Shown one piece after another: positions 16,554-25,264 of a stretch of 64,000 bases of DNA. The stretch's first letter is position 1. The number at the start of each line of letters is the position of its first letter. Source of the DNA: Bin87 sp034423595 (GTDB lineage Bacteria > Chloroflexota > Dehalococcoidia > Lucifugimonadales > UBA3495). The DNA is taken from contig OZ242258.1 of assembly GCA_965207025.1 (NCBI GenBank), forward strand, positions 186,001 to 250,000, in the 5' to 3' direction. Both the position numbers and the translations under genes were made by a program. The notes under the pieces were generated by a model. It did not search any database. It had not been told where the DNA came from and saw only the letters and a program-made list of their open reading frames with translations.

Positions 16554-17879
16554 TCAGCGCAGAGCCTCCTCGATGTAGGGGTAGCGGTCCATGGTGGTGG
16601 GCCAAAGGACGCCGTTCTCGTAACCGTTCAACACGTCCTCATGGGTCTCGCCTAGCAGGTCTTCCAGAACCTCTCGGTTGTGCTGTCCAATCAGGGGCGG
16701 CGGGTTGGCGATGCGGGCCGGGGACCTGGACATCTTGAATGGAGCATTCTGGAACTTCCAGGGGCCGAGCATGGGGTGATCCATGGGCACGTACATGTCG
16801 CGGTGCCGGAGTTGCGGGTCGTTGTCCACGCGGTCCTGGCTGCTCTGCACTGCCATGGCGCGGATGCCGGCGGCCTGGCATTTCTCGGTGAGCTCGTACT
16901 TGCCCATCGTTTTGGTCCACTTTTCGATGTGGCCGTCCATCTCCGCTTGGTGATCCAGGCGGCCGTCTATGGTGTCGAATCGGTCGTCGGCCCAGGCGGG
17001 GCTGCCCATGAGCTTGACCAGCTTGTGCCATTCACCATCGGACAGACAGGCGATGACGGCCCAGTCGTTATAGCCGCCGGGATCGGTGCGGTAGGCGTTG
17101 TGGGGCGCGGCGATCGGGCCACGGTAATTGTTGACCACCTCGGCGCCGGGCCACACAGTGCGGTTGCCCGGCGGGAAGCCCTCGCGGCGGGCTTGGCGTC
17201 CGTTGACAGTCTTGTCCAGGAACGCGGGGCCGGTTAGGGTGATGCCCGTGATCATCTGGGAGAGGTCAACGTGCTGGCCCTTGCCGGTGGCGGAGCGATG
17301 GCGGAGCGCGGTGAGCGCGCTGATCGCGCCGTACATGCCGCCGGTGTCGTCGAGGTACGACCAGCCCCAGCCGGCCGGCGGCGCGCCGGGCAAGCCGGAC
17401 AAGTGAGTCAGGCCGCTGAGGGCCTGGGCCGCCGGGCCCATGGTGCCGTACCAGTGGTAGCGCCCGGTGTGTCCGAAGCCGGCCATGGACACGTAGATGA
17501 TGTCGGGACGGATTTTCTTTAGCTGGTCATAGCCCAGGCCCCAGCGCTGCATGATCCGGCTGCTGAAATTCTCGATAACCACGTCTGAGACCGAGATGAG
17601 CCGCTTGACCAGTTCGAGACCCTCTTCCGTGCGGGTGTTGACGCTGATGCCGCGTTTGTTGGCGTTGGTGTCAGCGAACTGGCCGGTGGAGTTGGGGCCA
17701 GGCTCTACTCCGGGGGGAACGGTGAAGCGGTTCTGGCGCAGGGTGTCCAGGTTCAGCGGCCATTCGACCTTAATGACCTCCGCGCCCAGGGTGCCCAGCC
17801 AGCGGGCGGCCCAGGGACCGGCGCGCACCCAGGTGAAATCGACGACGCGGATGCCTTGCAGTGGTGTCGGCAGGGGCAT
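16554..17879 (-). CDS. CaiB/BaiF (class III) CoA-transferase
   Basis: A 441-residue class III CoA-transferase, the upstream member of the tandem pair. It has the full family pattern: LQGIRVVDFTWVRAGPWAAR at residues 8-27, GAEVIKVEWP, the FADTNANKRGISVN region holding the expected catalytic aspartate, IYVSMAGFGHTG, and a C-terminal IGQHNREVLEDLLG. Frequent partners of such genes are fatty-acid, carnitine or aromatic-acid degradation enzymes; none is immediately adjacent here. The specific acid cannot be named. Confidence 0.9.
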   Translation of the reverse strand: MPLPTPLQGIRVVDFTWVRAGPWAARWLGTLGAEVIKVEWPLNLDTLRQNRFTVPPGVEPGPNSTGQFADTNANKRGISVNTRTEEGLELVKRLISVSDVVIENFSSRIMQRWGLGYDQLKKIRPDIIYVSMAGFGHTGRYHWYGTMGPAAQALSGLTHLSGLPGAPPAGWGWSYLDDTGGMYGAISALTALRHRSATGKGQHVDLSQMITGITLTGPAFLDKTVNGRQARREGFPPGNRTVWPGAEVVNNYRGPIAAPHNAYRTDPGGYNDWAVIACLSDGEWHKLVKLMGSPAWADDRFDTIDGRLDHQAEMDGHIEKWTKTMGKYELTEKCQAAGIRAMAVQSSQDRVDNDPQLRHRDMYVPMDHPMLGPWKFQNAPFKMSRSPARIANPPPLIGQHNREVLEDLLGETHEDVLNGYENGVLWPTTMDRYPYIEEALR

Positions 17880-17974
17880 TGGTAAGCCTCCCGTGGGGTG
17901 TTAAACCCGAGTGTCGGTAGTGGCCGCAAGTTTAGGGCAAGACAGGGCGGCGGGCAACCTTGCGCGGCTTTGCT

Positions 17975-18110
17975 CAGGGTCTTTCGATTATCCGGTGTGT
18001 CATTGCGACCCCGCGCTTGATGCGGGGGTGGCAATCTCGTTTCGACTGCACAGGTCTGACGGGATTGCCACGTCGCTACCGCTCCTCGCAATGACAATCG
18101 AAAGACCCTG
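17975..18110. mobile_element. 136-bp MITE-like element with 15-bp TIRs and 8-bp target duplication
   Basis: The ends are perfect inverted repeats, CAGGGTCTTTCGATT at 17975-17989 and AATCGAAAGACCCTG at 18096-18110. The element is flanked by identical 8-bp direct repeats GCTTTGCT (17967-17974 and 18111-18118), the signature of a transposase-made target duplication. Inside, two family D arms (TCATTGCGA at 18000 and TCGCAATGA at 18086) lie inverted. It encodes no protein, so a transposase must act in trans. It sits upstream of the membrane protein gene. Confidence 0.82.
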
Positions 18111-18176
18111 GCTTTGCTGGAATTGCTTGACCCAAATCGCAAGGGCTACCTATACTCCGCATGGAGGATGGGTCAG

Positions 18177-18947
18177 TTGGATATTAGCTTGATTTTCCCC
18201 GGCGGGTTATCGGTGGACGCCGCGCAGCAGTTGCTGTGGCCGGTGCTGGTGGTGGTGCTGGGCATGACGGCGTATGCCGTTTTCGTTTTCAAGTTCTATC
18301 GTTTTGTGGCGGCGCGGGATATGTTCGGCCTGGATTTGTCCAAGAACGACGCCGTGCGTGACGCGGTGCTTTGGGACCTGATTTTCCTCATTTGGTACGC
18401 AGTGAGGTTCCTCGTGTTGTTCCCGGCGTTCGCGTTCTTCTGGTTCGCGGTATTGACGCTGATATTGGTCTTTCTCTCGGAAGACCGGGAGCTCGGAACT
18501 GTCCTGCTGATAGCACTGGCCACAGTCAGCGCGATACGCGTATCGGCGTATTACAATGAAGATCTATCCCGCGACCTAGCCAAAATACTGCCCTTCGCTG
18601 TGCTGGGCGTCTTCATCATAGACACTTCATTTTTCAACATCGCCGAATCAGTGGAAACGCTACGGGAGATTAACGCGCACCGGGAGACGATTGCATATTA
18701 CCTGCTGTTCCTGGTGGCGCTGGAGTTCGTGCTGCGGCTGCTTTTCGTGATTTTCAGGTTGTTGTTCCCGAGTCAGAGCGGCGAGAGGGGTGATGCGCCG
18801 GCCAACCCGCCGGCAACGCGACAACCTCCGGTGGGCGCCGTCAGGGGAGAGGCCATGAATGCGGAGGCGACGAACAGCGTTGGCGCACCCTCGGAAGGCC
18901 TTGAAACGGGGACGCCGGGGGTCAGAGCCGGTCAACGCCGAGGCTAA
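18177..18947 (+). CDS. Multi-pass membrane protein, unknown function
   Basis: About 256 residues from TTG 18177, chosen because GGAGG ends 9 bases before it; an in-frame ATG at 18168 directly abuts that site. Four or more hydrophobic segments are visible: near LLWPVLVVVLGMTAYAVFVF, FLIWYAVRFLVLFPAFAFFWF with LTLILVFL, ILPFAVLGVFII and YYLLFLVALEFVLRLLFVIF. The last ~60 residues are a Pro/Gly/Ala-rich cytoplasmic tail with weak coding character. I do not recognise the family. Its stop overlaps the stop of the convergent lipoprotein gene by four bases. Confidence 0.7.
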   Translation: MDISLIFPGGLSVDAAQQLLWPVLVVVLGMTAYAVFVFKFYRFVAARDMFGLDLSKNDAVRDAVLWDLIFLIWYAVRFLVLFPAFAFFWFAVLTLILVFLSEDRELGTVLLIALATVSAIRVSAYYNEDLSRDLAKILPFAVLGVFIIDTSFFNIAESVETLREINAHRETIAYYLLFLVALEFVLRLLFVIFRLLFPSQSGERGDAPANPPATRQPPVGAVRGEAMNAEATNSVGAPSEGLETGTPGVRAGQRRG

Positions 18948-19303
18948 TCGCCGACGAAGCGGGCCAGCAGAGAGCCGTCAGGTTGGGTCTCGTACCACAC
19001 GGTTATCGTGGTTCCCTGTATCTGGTGGTCTTTCAAATGACCCACCGATACCCCCACCCAACCATCCGACCGAAATTCCCAGTTTGTTCCATCCGCGTCC
19101 GTGATGGCGAGCAATTTGAAGTGGCGGGGATTGTCGGGCTGAGGGTTCACCCGGTCAATGTGTCCGGTGACGTGGGGAAGCTTGGGATACAACGAGTAGC
19201 CGTCGCCGTGGCCGGATGCGGGCGTGTGACTGGCGTCGCAGGCCAGCGATGAGGCCAGCAGCAACGCCAAAAAGTAGCAAATCAAACCGACGTGCTTTAT
19301 CAT
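18944..19303 (-). CDS. Small lipoprotein, unknown function
   Basis: A 119-residue protein starting at ATG 19303, with a signal peptide ending in lipobox SLAC at about residues 21-24 (hydrophobic core GLICYFLALLLASS). The mature part has a beta-rich, OB-like look: VTGHIDRVNPQPDNPRHFKL, then VWYETQPDGSLLARFVGD. It resembles small secreted proteins of unknown function. It is divergent from ctaA with a 57-bp gap that must carry both promoters. An upstream in-frame start overlaps ctaA and would spoil the signal peptide. Confidence 0.65.
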   Translation of the reverse strand: MIKHVGLICYFLALLLASSLACDASHTPASGHGDGYSLYPKLPHVTGHIDRVNPQPDNPRHFKLLAITDADGTNWEFRSDGWVGVSVGHLKDHQIQGTTITVWYETQPDGSLLARFVGD

Positions 19304-19360
19304 TATAGTTGTCGCTGGCCGCCGTCTGGACACAAAAAGGGTCGGCCGCGAAGAACGTAA

Positions 19361-20326
19361 ATGGCAGCGATTGGCATTACCGGACAACCCGACCGCGCGC
19401 GCAGGCGCTTTACCTGGCTGCAGGCGCTGTCCACTGCTACCGCGATTAGCGTTTTCATCCTGGTGATAATCGGAGGCATCGTCCGGGTCACAGAGTCCGG
19501 CTTGGGCTGCCCGGATTGGCCGCTATGTTACGGTAAACTGCTGCCGCCTTTGGAATACACGGCGATTATTGAATACACCCATCGTTTCGTGGCTTCCGTG
19601 ATCGTGGGGCCGTTGGTGTTGGCGACGGCTATAGTGGCCCTGGCGCGATACCGGCATGACCGATGGATATGGATTCCCGCGGCAATTTCGGTGCCCCTGC
19701 TGATTGTACAGGGGTTGCTGGGTGGTGTGACGGTTTTGACACATCTTCCGGGAGAGATCGTAGCATTGCATCTCGGCACTGCGGAGGCTTTGTTTGCCGT
19801 ATGCCTGTTCATAATGGTCGCATCGTACCGCACTCCGATCACCCGAACTGAGGCGGCGACGGGCGACGGGTATCACCGTTGGGCGATAGCCGGCGCAGCG
19901 GGCGTTTACGTGGTAATCATTTCCGGCGCGCTGGTGACTGCGATGGGGGCGACGGGCGCCTGCGTGACTTGGCCGCTGTGTCAGGGCAGCGCGTTCCCGA
20001 TGATTCACCTGTCGGCAATTCATATGTTCCACAGGTACGTAGTGCTGGCGCTGGGAGCGCTGCTGCTGTACGCGGTGTGGCGATGCTGGGCGGGCCGGGG
20101 AACCGATAACACTCTGAAGTGGCTGGCATGTCTAACCCTGATTGCATATGTAGCGCAGGTTATCGTGGGAGCGGCGACGATCTGGATGGACTTTCAGGCG
20201 CACTGGCGGGCGCTGCATCTGACGGCGGCGACGGCGGTATGGGCCGGCGTGGTGGGGATGGCCGTGGTGGCGTATCTGAACGCGCGGACAACGTGGGGAA
20301 CGGCGGCGTTGGAGCCAACGGAATAG
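19361..20326 (+). CDS. ctaA: Heme A synthase
   Basis: A 321-residue CtaA/COX15 protein that oxidises the C8 methyl of heme O to the formyl group of heme A in the membrane. Eight hydrophobic segments are visible. Conserved features are the first loop GGIVRVTESGLGCPDWPLCYG with its cysteine pair, the EYTHR heme-ligand histidine, VALHLGTAE, the second-half CVTWPLCQG cysteine pair, HMFHRY and HLTAA. It precedes ctaB with one base between stop and start and feeds the caa3 oxidase encoded next. Confidence 0.93.
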   Translation: MAAIGITGQPDRARRRFTWLQALSTATAISVFILVIIGGIVRVTESGLGCPDWPLCYGKLLPPLEYTAIIEYTHRFVASVIVGPLVLATAIVALARYRHDRWIWIPAAISVPLLIVQGLLGGVTVLTHLPGEIVALHLGTAEALFAVCLFIMVASYRTPITRTEAATGDGYHRWAIAGAAGVYVVIISGALVTAMGATGACVTWPLCQGSAFPMIHLSAIHMFHRYVVLALGALLLYAVWRCWAGRGTDNTLKWLACLTLIAYVAQVIVGAATIWMDFQAHWRALHLTAATAVWAGVVGMAVVAYLNARTTWGTAALEPTE

Positions 20327-20327
20327 A

Positions 20328-21305
20328 ATGGCCGGCCAAGCTCCGAACGCGCACACCGACGGCGAATCGTCAGAAGCAGGGGCCGCAATGATCGGCGCCG
20401 GCCGCGCTTCGAGGCAATCGATTGGCTCAGTGGTCCGGGACTACATCGCGCTTACCAAACCAAAGATCATCTCGCTGTTGCTGCTCACGGCGGCCGGGGG
20501 GATGTTTCTTGCTGAGCAAGGTCTGCCATCGTTGGCAACCTTGGCGTGGGTCTGGATTGGAGGAGCCCTGGCATCGGGCGGCGCCAATGCCATCAACCAG
20601 CATCTGGACCGGGACATTGACCGGGAGATGCGGCGAACGCAAGCCCGGCCAGTGGCCGGGGAGCGGGTGTCCCCACGCTATGCGCTGGCTTTTGGCATTG
20701 GGTTGAACGTGGCGGCGTTCGCGTTGCTGGCGATACTGGTGAATCCGCTGGCGGCGATTTTGACGTTGCTGGCGAGCCTGTTCTACGTGTTCGTCTATAC
20801 GCTCTGGTTGAAGCGGACGACACCGAACAACATCGTGATTGGCGGCGCGGCGGGGGCGGTTCCGCCTATGGTGGGATGGGTGGCGGTGACGGGCAGTCTG
20901 GACCTGCCGGCGGTGTACCTGTTTGCCATCATCTTCTTCTGGACGCCACCACATTTCTGGGCGCTTTCGCTGCTGATCCAGACGGACTACGAACAGGCGA
21001 AGGTGCCGATGCTGCCGGTAGTGTCGTCGCGCGGCCAGACCACGCTACACATATTCCTATATTCGATTGCGCTGACCGGGCTGACTTTGATGTTTGCGCT
21101 GCTGCCGCACGTTGGGGTCATCTACCTGGCATCGGCGGCGGCGTTGGGCGCGCCGTTCATCTGGCTGGCGTGGCGGTTGTGGCGGGAGGACTCGCGGGGT
21201 AGGGCGAAAGCGACGTATCTGTATTCGCTGGCGTACCTGGCCCTGCTGTTCGTGGCGGTGATGGTGGATAGCGTGGTAAAGTCAAGCCTGAGCGTTACGA
21301 TTTAA
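20328..21305 (+). CDS. ctaB: Heme O synthase (protoheme IX farnesyltransferase)
   Basis: A 325-residue UbiA-family prenyltransferase that adds farnesyl to heme B. The start at 20328 follows the ctaA stop by one base. After a ~40-residue leader, the catalytic motif NQHLDRDIDREM with RTQARP (about residues 87-106) and the second conserved loop YTLWLKRTTPNNIVIGG are present, as is WTPPHFWALSL. Together with ctaA this gives the heme A needed by the oxidase genes 560 bp downstream. Confidence 0.94.
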   Translation: MAGQAPNAHTDGESSEAGAAMIGAGRASRQSIGSVVRDYIALTKPKIISLLLLTAAGGMFLAEQGLPSLATLAWVWIGGALASGGANAINQHLDRDIDREMRRTQARPVAGERVSPRYALAFGIGLNVAAFALLAILVNPLAAILTLLASLFYVFVYTLWLKRTTPNNIVIGGAAGAVPPMVGWVAVTGSLDLPAVYLFAIIFFWTPPHFWALSLLIQTDYEQAKVPMLPVVSSRGQTTLHIFLYSIALTGLTLMFALLPHVGVIYLASAAALGAPFIWLAWRLWREDSRGRAKATYLYSLAYLALLFVAVMVDSVVKSSLSVTI

Positions 21306-21370
21306 GGCAACGCAACGGGCATGGCGGGCGGACATAACAGCGCATTCATGCGCAGGATTCCCCGGGTCGG

Positions 21371-21605
21371 TCAGGAAATGCGGCCAGTTCCGCCCAAATC
21401 TTCAATCAGCGGCGGCAGGTAATTGACGATAACGTCGTGTAGAATATCCAGCCGGATGTTGTAGTATTCGTGAACCAGTCGGTGCCGCATCCCGATCATG
21501 TGGGGCCAATCCACCTGCGGGTATCGGGCCAGCGTGTTGGAATCTGACTTGTAGGCCGCTTCGCCCACGTTCTCCACGAACTTGGACAAAGCGGCGCTTT
21601 TGACT
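21371..21605 (-). pseudogene. HepT-like (HEPN) toxin, N-terminus lost
   Basis: The C-terminal two-thirds of a HepT/DUF86 protein. SKFVENVGEAAYKSD, DWPHMIGMRHRLVHEYYNI and LPPLIEDL match the family, including the RNase-type R-x4-H motif in MRHRLVHEY. The first helices are missing: the open frame runs upstream through non-homologous sequence to 21694. The break coincides with the end of an antitoxin fragment, so one internal deletion may have fused the pair. The remnant lies opposite to, and between, ctaB and coxB. Confidence 0.65.
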
Positions 21606-21663
21606 ACATCTGGCAAAACTCGGCGATGCTTGCCCGTAGTTCCGGTGTTACGGTGATTATCAT
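21604..21663 (-). pseudogene. MNT-type nucleotidyltransferase antitoxin, N-terminal fragment
   Basis: Nineteen codons from ATG 21663 read MIITVTPELRASIAEFCQM and then stop. This is the usual start of MNT-domain antitoxins, but the nucleotidyltransferase core with its GSxxR...D-x-D site is absent. The sequence instead joins the HepT C-terminal remnant in another frame. Short, so confidence is moderate. Confidence 0.5.
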
Positions 21664-21865
21664 AATTTGCGCTCCCGTGATGACGGTCTGACATCTATTG
21701 TAAATACCGGGCCTCGACCAACACTGCGTTAATCGCTCCCAAAATGCCCTGGCCGGCGCGGCCGGCAAATTGACAGGCATAGGCGCGTATGCTATGGTAC
21801 GCGCCGCTAGTGAAATTTTGCACATACGGCGGCCACTGCTTTTCCGCCGTATCCGGGGGTTCACG

Positions 21866-23245
21866 ATGGGGCTGTTGCCCTCCGCTGAGAAAGACTCACC
21901 GACCAACTCCGAGAAGGCCTTCGACCAAGCGCCAAACCGCCCTATATCGGTGAGCAATACCTCCGAATCTACCCCCCGCCGTTCCGGTCGCCGTTCGTTG
22001 ATTGCGTTGGCGGTTCTTGGTGGTATTCTGGCACTGGCCGCCCTTGGTTGCGATGCCAACGCGCATCAATCCACGTTTGGCGTCAACGGACCGGTTGCCA
22101 GGGAGCAGTTGCTCCTTTTCAACGTGCTCCTCTGGACCATGGTTGCGGTATTCGTGCTGGTTGAAGGCGCGTTGCTGTACGCGGCAATCCGGTATCGCAG
22201 AAAGCCCGGGGATCCGTTGCCGCCGCAGACGCACGGTCACACTCCTCTGGAAATCGCATGGACGATTATTCCCACTATCCTGATCCTGGGACTGGGCATC
22301 TGGTCGGTGGTGGTGCTGTTCAAGCTGGAACCCGGAGAGGCCATCGCTTTGGCCAAAGAGCAAGGCAAGGAACCGCTGCACATCGAAGCCGTAGGCCACC
22401 AGTGGTGGTGGGAATTCCGCTACGAGGACGCTTACCCCGATCATGATCCCAACAAACCTGCCGAAGAGCAGATGGAACTGATTACCACCGCCAACGAGAT
22501 GCGGATTCCTGTTGACCGGCCCGTCATCATGACGCTGAAGAGCGATGACGTGATTCACAGCTTCTGGATTCCCAAGCTCGCCGGCAAGCAGGACGTGGTG
22601 CCGACTCGCGCCAATCAGATGTGGTTCCTGGCCGAAGACGCGGGGATGTACTACGGTCAGTGCGCCGAGTTCTGTGGCACTGCCCACGCGCAGATGAAGT
22701 TCCGAGTTCACGCCATGCCCGAGGGAGAGTACAAAGCGTGGGTTGACGGCTGGGGAAAGCCTGTGGACTTGTCAAAAGCTGACAATCCAGCGGCGGCTCA
22801 AAGTGGGCAGTTGGTTTTCCTGGGCGACGGGCAATGCGTGACCTGCCACACGGTGGGCACGGCCGACCAGGTGAACGAGGTGGGCGAGGGTGTGCAGCAC
22901 GCGCGGATGCAGACATATATTGCCTATACCGAATGGTTGAGTAAGCCGGCCGAGGAGCGCTTGGAAGACGTCCGCACCGGAAACGAGCCACCCACGGCGT
23001 TCGCCGCGCCAAATCTGACTGACCTTGCAGACCGTACTACCATTGGGTCCGGGCTGGTCGATCTAAACCGTGAGACGCTGCGCCAGTGGATCCGCAACCC
23101 TGATGACATCAAGCCGGGCAATCGCATGTCGGAACTGGCGGCCATTTACCAGACCCGACTGGATCACCGTGCTGACCTGAGCGAAGAGCAACTGAGCGAC
23201 CTGGTTGAATACCTCATGGCCCAGGGGCATCTTCCGGTACAATAA
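21866..23245 (+). CDS. coxB: Cytochrome c oxidase subunit II with fused cytochrome c (caa3 type)
   Basis: A 459-residue protein starting at ATG 21866 (G-rich site upstream). A lipobox ALGC at Cys62 follows a hydrophobic stretch, then two membrane helices (about 83-107 and 132-152). The CuA domain has His231 and the loop CAEFCGTAH, giving Cys266, Glu268, Cys270, His274 and Met277. A C-terminal cytochrome c domain binds heme at CVTCH (324-328), with a probable axial Met in NRMSEL and a long loop between. It accepts electrons from cytochrome c and passes them to subunit I. Confidence 0.95.
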   Translation: MGLLPSAEKDSPTNSEKAFDQAPNRPISVSNTSESTPRRSGRRSLIALAVLGGILALAALGCDANAHQSTFGVNGPVAREQLLLFNVLLWTMVAVFVLVEGALLYAAIRYRRKPGDPLPPQTHGHTPLEIAWTIIPTILILGLGIWSVVVLFKLEPGEAIALAKEQGKEPLHIEAVGHQWWWEFRYEDAYPDHDPNKPAEEQMELITTANEMRIPVDRPVIMTLKSDDVIHSFWIPKLAGKQDVVPTRANQMWFLAEDAGMYYGQCAEFCGTAHAQMKFRVHAMPEGEYKAWVDGWGKPVDLSKADNPAAAQSGQLVFLGDGQCVTCHTVGTADQVNEVGEGVQHARMQTYIAYTEWLSKPAEERLEDVRTGNEPPTAFAAPNLTDLADRTTIGSGLVDLNRETLRQWIRNPDDIKPGNRMSELAAIYQTRLDHRADLSEEQLSDLVEYLMAQGHLPVQ

Positions 23246-23321
23246 TCTAAACCAAGCAAACTGACACCGCTAACGCATGGCCATGGCCGCAACGACCGCG
23301 CTGTAGCGGAGGAACTGAAGA

Positions 23322-25193
23322 ATGGTAACCATAACCGGCGTGATACCCCGCCCGAATACCTACACCGGCTTGTGGAGCTGGTTGACCACAGTTGACCACA
23401 AGCGTATCGGAGCGTTGTACGGCTTTTCCGCTTTCTTCTTCTTTATTGTCGGCGGCATAGAGGCCGGCATTATGAGGTTGCAACTGTCCACATCGGACGC
23501 CTCGCTGGTTTCGGCCGACTGGTTCAACGCCATGTTCACCATGCACGGCACGACCATGATCTTCATGGTGATCATGCCGTTTGGAGCGACCTTCTTCAAC
23601 TTCCTGATACCGTTGATGATCGGGGCGCGGGACGTGGCGTTCCCCCGCCTGAACGCGTTCTCCTACTGGACTTTCCTGTTTGGCGCGCTGCTGATGCACG
23701 GAGGATTCCTGATCGGCCAGGTACCAGACGCGGGATGGTTCTCATACGCCAATCTGACCGCCGCGCCGTTCAGCGAGGGCAAGGGCCTGGACTTCTGGGC
23801 GCTCAGCCTACAGGTGCTGGGCGTAGCGTCGCTGGCCGCCGGTTTTAACTTCGTGGTTACCATCATCAATATGCGGGCGCCGGGCATGTCCTTGATGAGG
23901 ATGCCGGTTTTCGTGTGGATGACGCTGGTGACGAGCATCCTGCTGGTGCTGGCGTTCCCCATCATTACGGTTGCGCTAATTGAGCTGACCGCGGACCGGC
24001 AATTTGGCGCCAACTTCTTCAACACCTCTGCGGGCGGCGACCCGATCCTCTGGCAGCATCTCTTCTGGCTCTTCGGCCACCCCGAGGTTTACATCCTGAT
24101 CCTGCCGGCGATGGGCGTGGTTTCCGAAATTATCCCCACCTTCAGTCGCAAGCCGCTGTTCGGCTATCCGGTGGTGGTCTTCTCGGGTATCGTCATCGCC
24201 ATCATGAGCTGGGCGGTGTGGAGCCACCACATGTTCACCGTAGGCCTCGGACCCATAGCCAACTCGGTGTTCACCATCACGACGATGCTGATTGCGGTGC
24301 CCACCGGCGTGAAGATTTTCAACTGGATCGGCACGATGTGGCAAGGTTCTATTGACCTGCGGACGCCAATGCTGATGGCCATAGGGTTTGTGGCGCTGTT
24401 CATCGTGGGTGGCCTTTCCGGCGTCTCCCACGCCGTATCGCCCTCGGACTTCCAACAGCAGGACACCTACTACATCGTCGCGCACATTCACTACGTGTTG
24501 TTTGGCGGCGCCATATTCGGCATTTTCGCCGGCATCTACTACTGGTATCCGAAGATCACCGGCAAGATGTACCACGAGACGCTGGGCAAAGTGCATTTCT
24601 GGCTGATGTTCATCGGTATGAACCTGACGTTCTTCCCCATGCATTATGCCGGGTTGAACGGGATGCCGCGCCGCATCTACACCTACGCCGAAGGATTCGG
24701 CTGGGAGGGTATGAACCTGCTGGCGACCATCGGCTACTTCGTGATTGTGATCAGCCTGCTGGTGTTCATCCACAACTTCTTCCGCAGCATCAAGAAGGGC
24801 GAAGAGGCCGGACACGACCCGTGGGACGCGCCGACGCTGGAGTGGAGCATCTCCTCGCCGCCGCCGGTTTACAACTTCGCCGAAGTGCCGGTGGTAAAGG
24901 GCCAGGACGCCTACTGGATCACCAAGCGGGAGGCTGCGGCGCGCGGGGAAACGGTGCCGGCCGAACCTCACGTTGACGTGTCCACTATCCATTTGCCGAG
25001 TCCCTCGTACTGGCCCCTGATTACGTCGTTTGGCGTCGTCTGGTTGGCTGGCGGACTGCTGATTGATGTTGGCTGGGACTACATCAGATTCCCGGTGAGC
25101 TTTGTTGGTGGTCTCATAACGATAATCGGCGTGATTGGCTGGTCGAATGAACCGCCGGCGGAAGAACACCACGAAGCCGAAGGGCATCACTAA
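23322..25193 (+). CDS. coxA: Cytochrome c oxidase subunit I
   Basis: A 623-residue heme-copper oxidase catalytic subunit with about 12 membrane helices. Visible are the heme a ligand region (MHGTTMIFMV), the CuB motif HPEVYILILP with its cross-linked His-Tyr, the WSHHMFTVG histidine pair and the heme ligand region VAHIHYVLFGG. The glutamate of HPEVY's helix neighbours supports a type A oxidase. The C-terminus extends about 110 residues with two extra hydrophobic segments. GGAGG precedes ATG 23322. It lies 76 bp after coxB in an apparent operon. Confidence 0.96.
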   Translation: MVTITGVIPRPNTYTGLWSWLTTVDHKRIGALYGFSAFFFFIVGGIEAGIMRLQLSTSDASLVSADWFNAMFTMHGTTMIFMVIMPFGATFFNFLIPLMIGARDVAFPRLNAFSYWTFLFGALLMHGGFLIGQVPDAGWFSYANLTAAPFSEGKGLDFWALSLQVLGVASLAAGFNFVVTIINMRAPGMSLMRMPVFVWMTLVTSILLVLAFPIITVALIELTADRQFGANFFNTSAGGDPILWQHLFWLFGHPEVYILILPAMGVVSEIIPTFSRKPLFGYPVVVFSGIVIAIMSWAVWSHHMFTVGLGPIANSVFTITTMLIAVPTGVKIFNWIGTMWQGSIDLRTPMLMAIGFVALFIVGGLSGVSHAVSPSDFQQQDTYYIVAHIHYVLFGGAIFGIFAGIYYWYPKITGKMYHETLGKVHFWLMFIGMNLTFFPMHYAGLNGMPRRIYTYAEGFGWEGMNLLATIGYFVIVISLLVFIHNFFRSIKKGEEAGHDPWDAPTLEWSISSPPPVYNFAEVPVVKGQDAYWITKREAAARGETVPAEPHVDVSTIHLPSPSYWPLITSFGVVWLAGGLLIDVGWDYIRFPVSFVGGLITIIGVIGWSNEPPAEEHHEAEGHH

Positions 25194-25264
25194 AGCGATA
25201 CGACCGAAGCGGCCCGAAACTGTTTCCGGCTACTCTGTAAACCGTTTCAAGCAGGAGGCGCCCG

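Noticed and set aside
23976..25190. 404-codon open frame antisense to coxA
   Set aside because: High-G+C antisense shadow rich in His, Arg and Gln; coxA on the other strand is unmistakable.
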